Assembly (NCBI GenBank): GCA_020073665.1
Contig: JAIQEU010000004.1
Coordinates: 397,234-461,233, forward strand
Source: Terriglobia bacterium
GTDB taxonomy: Bacteria > Acidobacteriota > Terriglobia > Terriglobales > Acidobacteriaceae
DNA: 64,000 nucleotides
Reading direction: 5' to 3'
A program made the position numbers and the translations under genes. The notes under the pieces were generated by a model that did no database searches, had not been told where the DNA came from, and saw only the letters and a program-made list of their open reading frames with translations. Below are positions 61,953-64,000 of this stretch, piece by piece. Every line of letters begins with the position of its first letter. Positions within the stretch are counted from its first letter, which is position 1.

Positions 61953-64000
61953 ATGGAGACACGAGGACTCGTTCGCAAGCTTCTGGGAGCCGCGGTTTTC
62001 GTGCTCCTAAGCCATTCCGCTGTTTGCCACGCCCAGGAGGTGCCTAAACCGGCCAACGCCTTCTACCAGGCCTACGTCGTTGCGCCCTCGTATGAGTACG
62101 AACTGTCGGGCCGAAAAGACAGGGTCAAGGGCTATGTCGTTAGGCTCGATGCGCCGGAGCGGCTGGCCTCGCCGGGATTGGTGATTCTCGTCAGTGGCGT
62201 TGCGCCGGGGGAAGCTTATGCGACTGTCAACGGTCACAAGTACGATCTTCCCGGCCAGATGGGAGAGGCGACTGGACCGGCCCGAGACACTGGAAAGAAT
62301 CAGCCCGGCAAGGAAGGTTGGTATTCCTTTACGAGTGGAGACGACATCACAGGCAAGATCGTGATACCTCTCAGTCCCACCCACCTGCAAGCCGGCCTGA
62401 ATGAAATCGAGTTCTTCAAGGGCCCCGATGCTGATGGGTACGAGGTGATCGACGCGCGCTTGGAATCCGTCCCGTACAGCGTACCCACGCTGATCGGCCA
62501 GACCTATCACCTTCTGGGCAGAGGAAGGTCCGCCACGATCCGCGACTTCGACTTTGTTTTCAATTACAGGAGTGAAAAGAAGCGTTCGCTCGAAGACATC
62601 CCTACATGGGCGCGTCGCGGAAAGGTAAATTTCTATCGGGCGGGAGTCGATTGGGACCATCTTGACCGGATGTTCGAAATGTTCAAGGAAGCACACATCA
62701 ATCTGGTCGCGACCCACGTGCCAATCGACACGTCAAGCGAAGAATATCGCCGCGTGAAGGCCCTCATCGACCGCTGCCACGCAAACAATATCCGGGTGAC
62801 GGCGTTCAATTCCCTGGGAGGTCTTGGCGTTCGCGATGTGCTGATGCACCCCGAAAAACGAAGTTGGATCAGCCGGGATGAATACGACAACCTGCGATGG
62901 CGCGCGCTGAATGACACCTTCGCCGCCGATTTGCAGAATGAGGACTATCGCCGCAACGCACTGAAACAAGCTGCGGTGGCAATCGACGCCGGGGTCGATG
63001 AACTCTATTACGACTGGTCCATCGGGGGGACCGGCGACGTCATTCACTTCCTGGACGAAGTTCGTCAACTCGCCGCCAGCAAGAACAAGAACGTTTCGAT
63101 CTTCGGCAACTGCAAAGGCAACATCCTGGTCGATGAAGTTGCGGACCTGACCAAGACCGAAGGCACTAACGAAGCAGGCGTGTGGGACGGCAAATGGGTA
63201 CACAACATTGCGCAGGCCAGGTTTTATTACGCCTCCGGTTACGGCGTGAAGGCATACGAGAGCAAGTATGAGGGCGCCGACCCAGGCGTACCGAATCCCG
63301 GCGCACACGACGTGCGCGATGGAATGAAGGTCGGGTGGAGAAAGCCGATCGCCGAGGCGTCAGCGTTTCAGTCCCATTTCGCAATCGCCGAGGCCGGCCA
63401 GAAACTGCTGCACGGCTGGATCATGAAGGACAACCCAATCGCGGTTCAGACGTGGGAAGACATCAGCCGTTACTTCACCTTCTTGTCAGACCACCAGGAT
63501 CTTTACACGAACGTCGCTTGCGTCAGCAAAATCGCGGTGGTCTCCCCGCCACACATTCCGAGCTTCGAGGTCTCGCTGAAACGCGACAATCTCTACAACG
63601 CGCTGGCTGAGACTAACGTGATGTACGACGTTGTTCTGCTGCACCGCTTAACGCCCGAACTGCTTTCGCCTTACAAGGCGATCATCATCCCCAACATCCC
63701 CTATATGGATGCGGACAAGATCGCAGCTCTCCGTGCATACAAGAAGGAGGGCGGAAAAGTCTACACCATCGGAAGCAGTCGTGAACTACGGGAGCTCGCT
63801 GACCTGCAATCCCCAGCATCGATGCTGGACGAAGCACAGAATGAGCCAGGTCGCCGGGAACTACTCGCCAAAATCAACCAATTGTCCGGCGAGCAGGTGA
63901 TTACGATTCCCGGAACCAAATACGTTGCGGCCAACGTGGTTAAGAAAACGGATAGTGACCGGGTCATATTGCATTTCGTCAATTACCACACTCCGCTCAA
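61953..64000 (+). CDS. Secreted TIM-barrel protein, putative glycoside hydrolase, truncated by window end
   Basis: An open frame of at least 682 codons with no stop before the window ends. GGAGG 5 nt before the ATG and a signal peptide (MET-RGLVRKLLGAAVFVLLSHSAVCHAQ) define the start. After a beta-rich N-terminal domain (about 35-215) comes an apparent TIM barrel (about 220-520): RAGVDWDHLDRMFEMFKEAHINLVATHVP, ALIDRCHANNIRVTAFNSLGG and the likely acid-residue strand DELYYDWSIGG. A glutamine-amidotransferase-like domain follows (VVLLHRLTPELLSPYKAIIIPN, GGKVYTIGSS), as in beta-galactosidase trimerisation domains. It looks like a carbohydrate-active enzyme; no specific family is claimed. Confidence 0.75.
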   Translation, partial: METRGLVRKLLGAAVFVLLSHSAVCHAQEVPKPANAFYQAYVVAPSYEYELSGRKDRVKGYVVRLDAPERLASPGLVILVSGVAPGEAYATVNGHKYDLPGQMGEATGPARDTGKNQPGKEGWYSFTSGDDITGKIVIPLSPTHLQAGLNEIEFFKGPDADGYEVIDARLESVPYSVPTLIGQTYHLLGRGRSATIRDFDFVFNYRSEKKRSLEDIPTWARRGKVNFYRAGVDWDHLDRMFEMFKEAHINLVATHVPIDTSSEEYRRVKALIDRCHANNIRVTAFNSLGGLGVRDVLMHPEKRSWISRDEYDNLRWRALNDTFAADLQNEDYRRNALKQAAVAIDAGVDELYYDWSIGGTGDVIHFLDEVRQLAASKNKNVSIFGNCKGNILVDEVADLTKTEGTNEAGVWDGKWVHNIAQARFYYASGYGVKAYESKYEGADPGVPNPGAHDVRDGMKVGWRKPIAEASAFQSHFAIAEAGQKLLHGWIMKDNPIAVQTWEDISRYFTFLSDHQDLYTNVACVSKIAVVSPPHIPSFEVSLKRDNLYNALAETNVMYDVVLLHRLTPELLSPYKAIIIPNIPYMDADKIAALRAYKKEGGKVYTIGSSRELRELADLQSPASMLDEAQNEPGRRELLAKINQLSGEQVITIPGTKYVAANVVKKTDSDRVILHFVNYHTPL

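Overview
The window looks like a chromosomal segment of an acidobacterium, probably of the Koribacter/Terriglobia type. This is inferred from gene content: a very large Oar-like TonB-dependent receptor with an N-terminal carboxypeptidase-regulatory domain, a large secreted HExxHxxGxxH metalloprotease, a Ser/Thr kinase with a TPR tail, an MddA-type methanethiol methyltransferase, and moderately GC-rich DNA with good Shine-Dalgarno sites. No phage, integrase, insertion sequence, rRNA or CRISPR array was seen. One tRNA, tRNA-Ser(UGA), is present.

Layout. 1-5 kb: the end of leuD, a hypothetical gene, the secreted metalloprotease, a YjbQ protein, tRNA-Ser and a UspA stress protein. 5.3-13.3 kb: the TonB receptor, then an amine/amino-acid catabolic island (APC permease, PuuB-like FAD oxidoreductase, AraC-type regulator). 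13.7-22.2 kb: MscL, then a C3-carbon block made of a PPDK-like ATP-grasp/phosphohistidine protein that lacks the PEP-binding barrel, a tail-to-tail partner in which a membrane M50-like protease domain is fused to an enolase whose two domains are in swapped (circularly permuted) order, and a malic enzyme with a phosphotransacetylase-like tail. 22.6-25 kb: cyclopropane synthase family protein, an orphan Flp pilin and a DUF2934-Hsp20 fusion. 25.1-35.4 kb: a compact co-directional operon, MarR regulator - HdrC - HdrB - HdrA - MvhD - MvhG - MvhA - maturation protease - NrfD/HybB-like membrane protein - OsmC - GcvH-like protein. This is a heterodisulfide-reductase/[NiFe]-hydrogenase complex of the methanogen type in a bacterium. 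35.4-48.5 kb: small stress and regulatory genes (SnoaL-like, phosphoribosyltransferase, degenerate receiver, small membrane protein), MddA, an OmpA protein, a cytidylate-kinase-like protein, a [2Fe-2S]-methyltransferase fusion, a patatin/beta-barrel protein and an MttB-family methyltransferase. 48.7-64 kb: mostly secreted, membrane or signalling proteins, with a family of palindromic intergenic repeats, ending in a truncated secreted TIM-barrel protein.

The most striking signals are: (1) the membrane M50-permuted-enolase fusion, which keeps the residues expected for catalysis, convergent with the barrel-less PPDK-like gene so that the two stop codons share one CTAG; (2) five CRP/FNR-type palindromes of the form TGTGA-N6-TCACA upstream of uspA, the PPDK-like gene, the M50-enolase gene, the malic enzyme and the hsp20 gene, suggesting one regulon that links stress proteins with PEP/pyruvate metabolism, plausibly for low-oxygen or starvation survival; (3) the Hdr-Mvh operon behind a strong promoter with an overlapping palindrome and a MarR regulator with a four-cysteine tail; (4) at least eight copies or half-copies of a roughly 60-bp palindromic repeat, nearly all between 48.7 and 61.6 kb.

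All functional calls come from reading motifs by eye. No database search was run.
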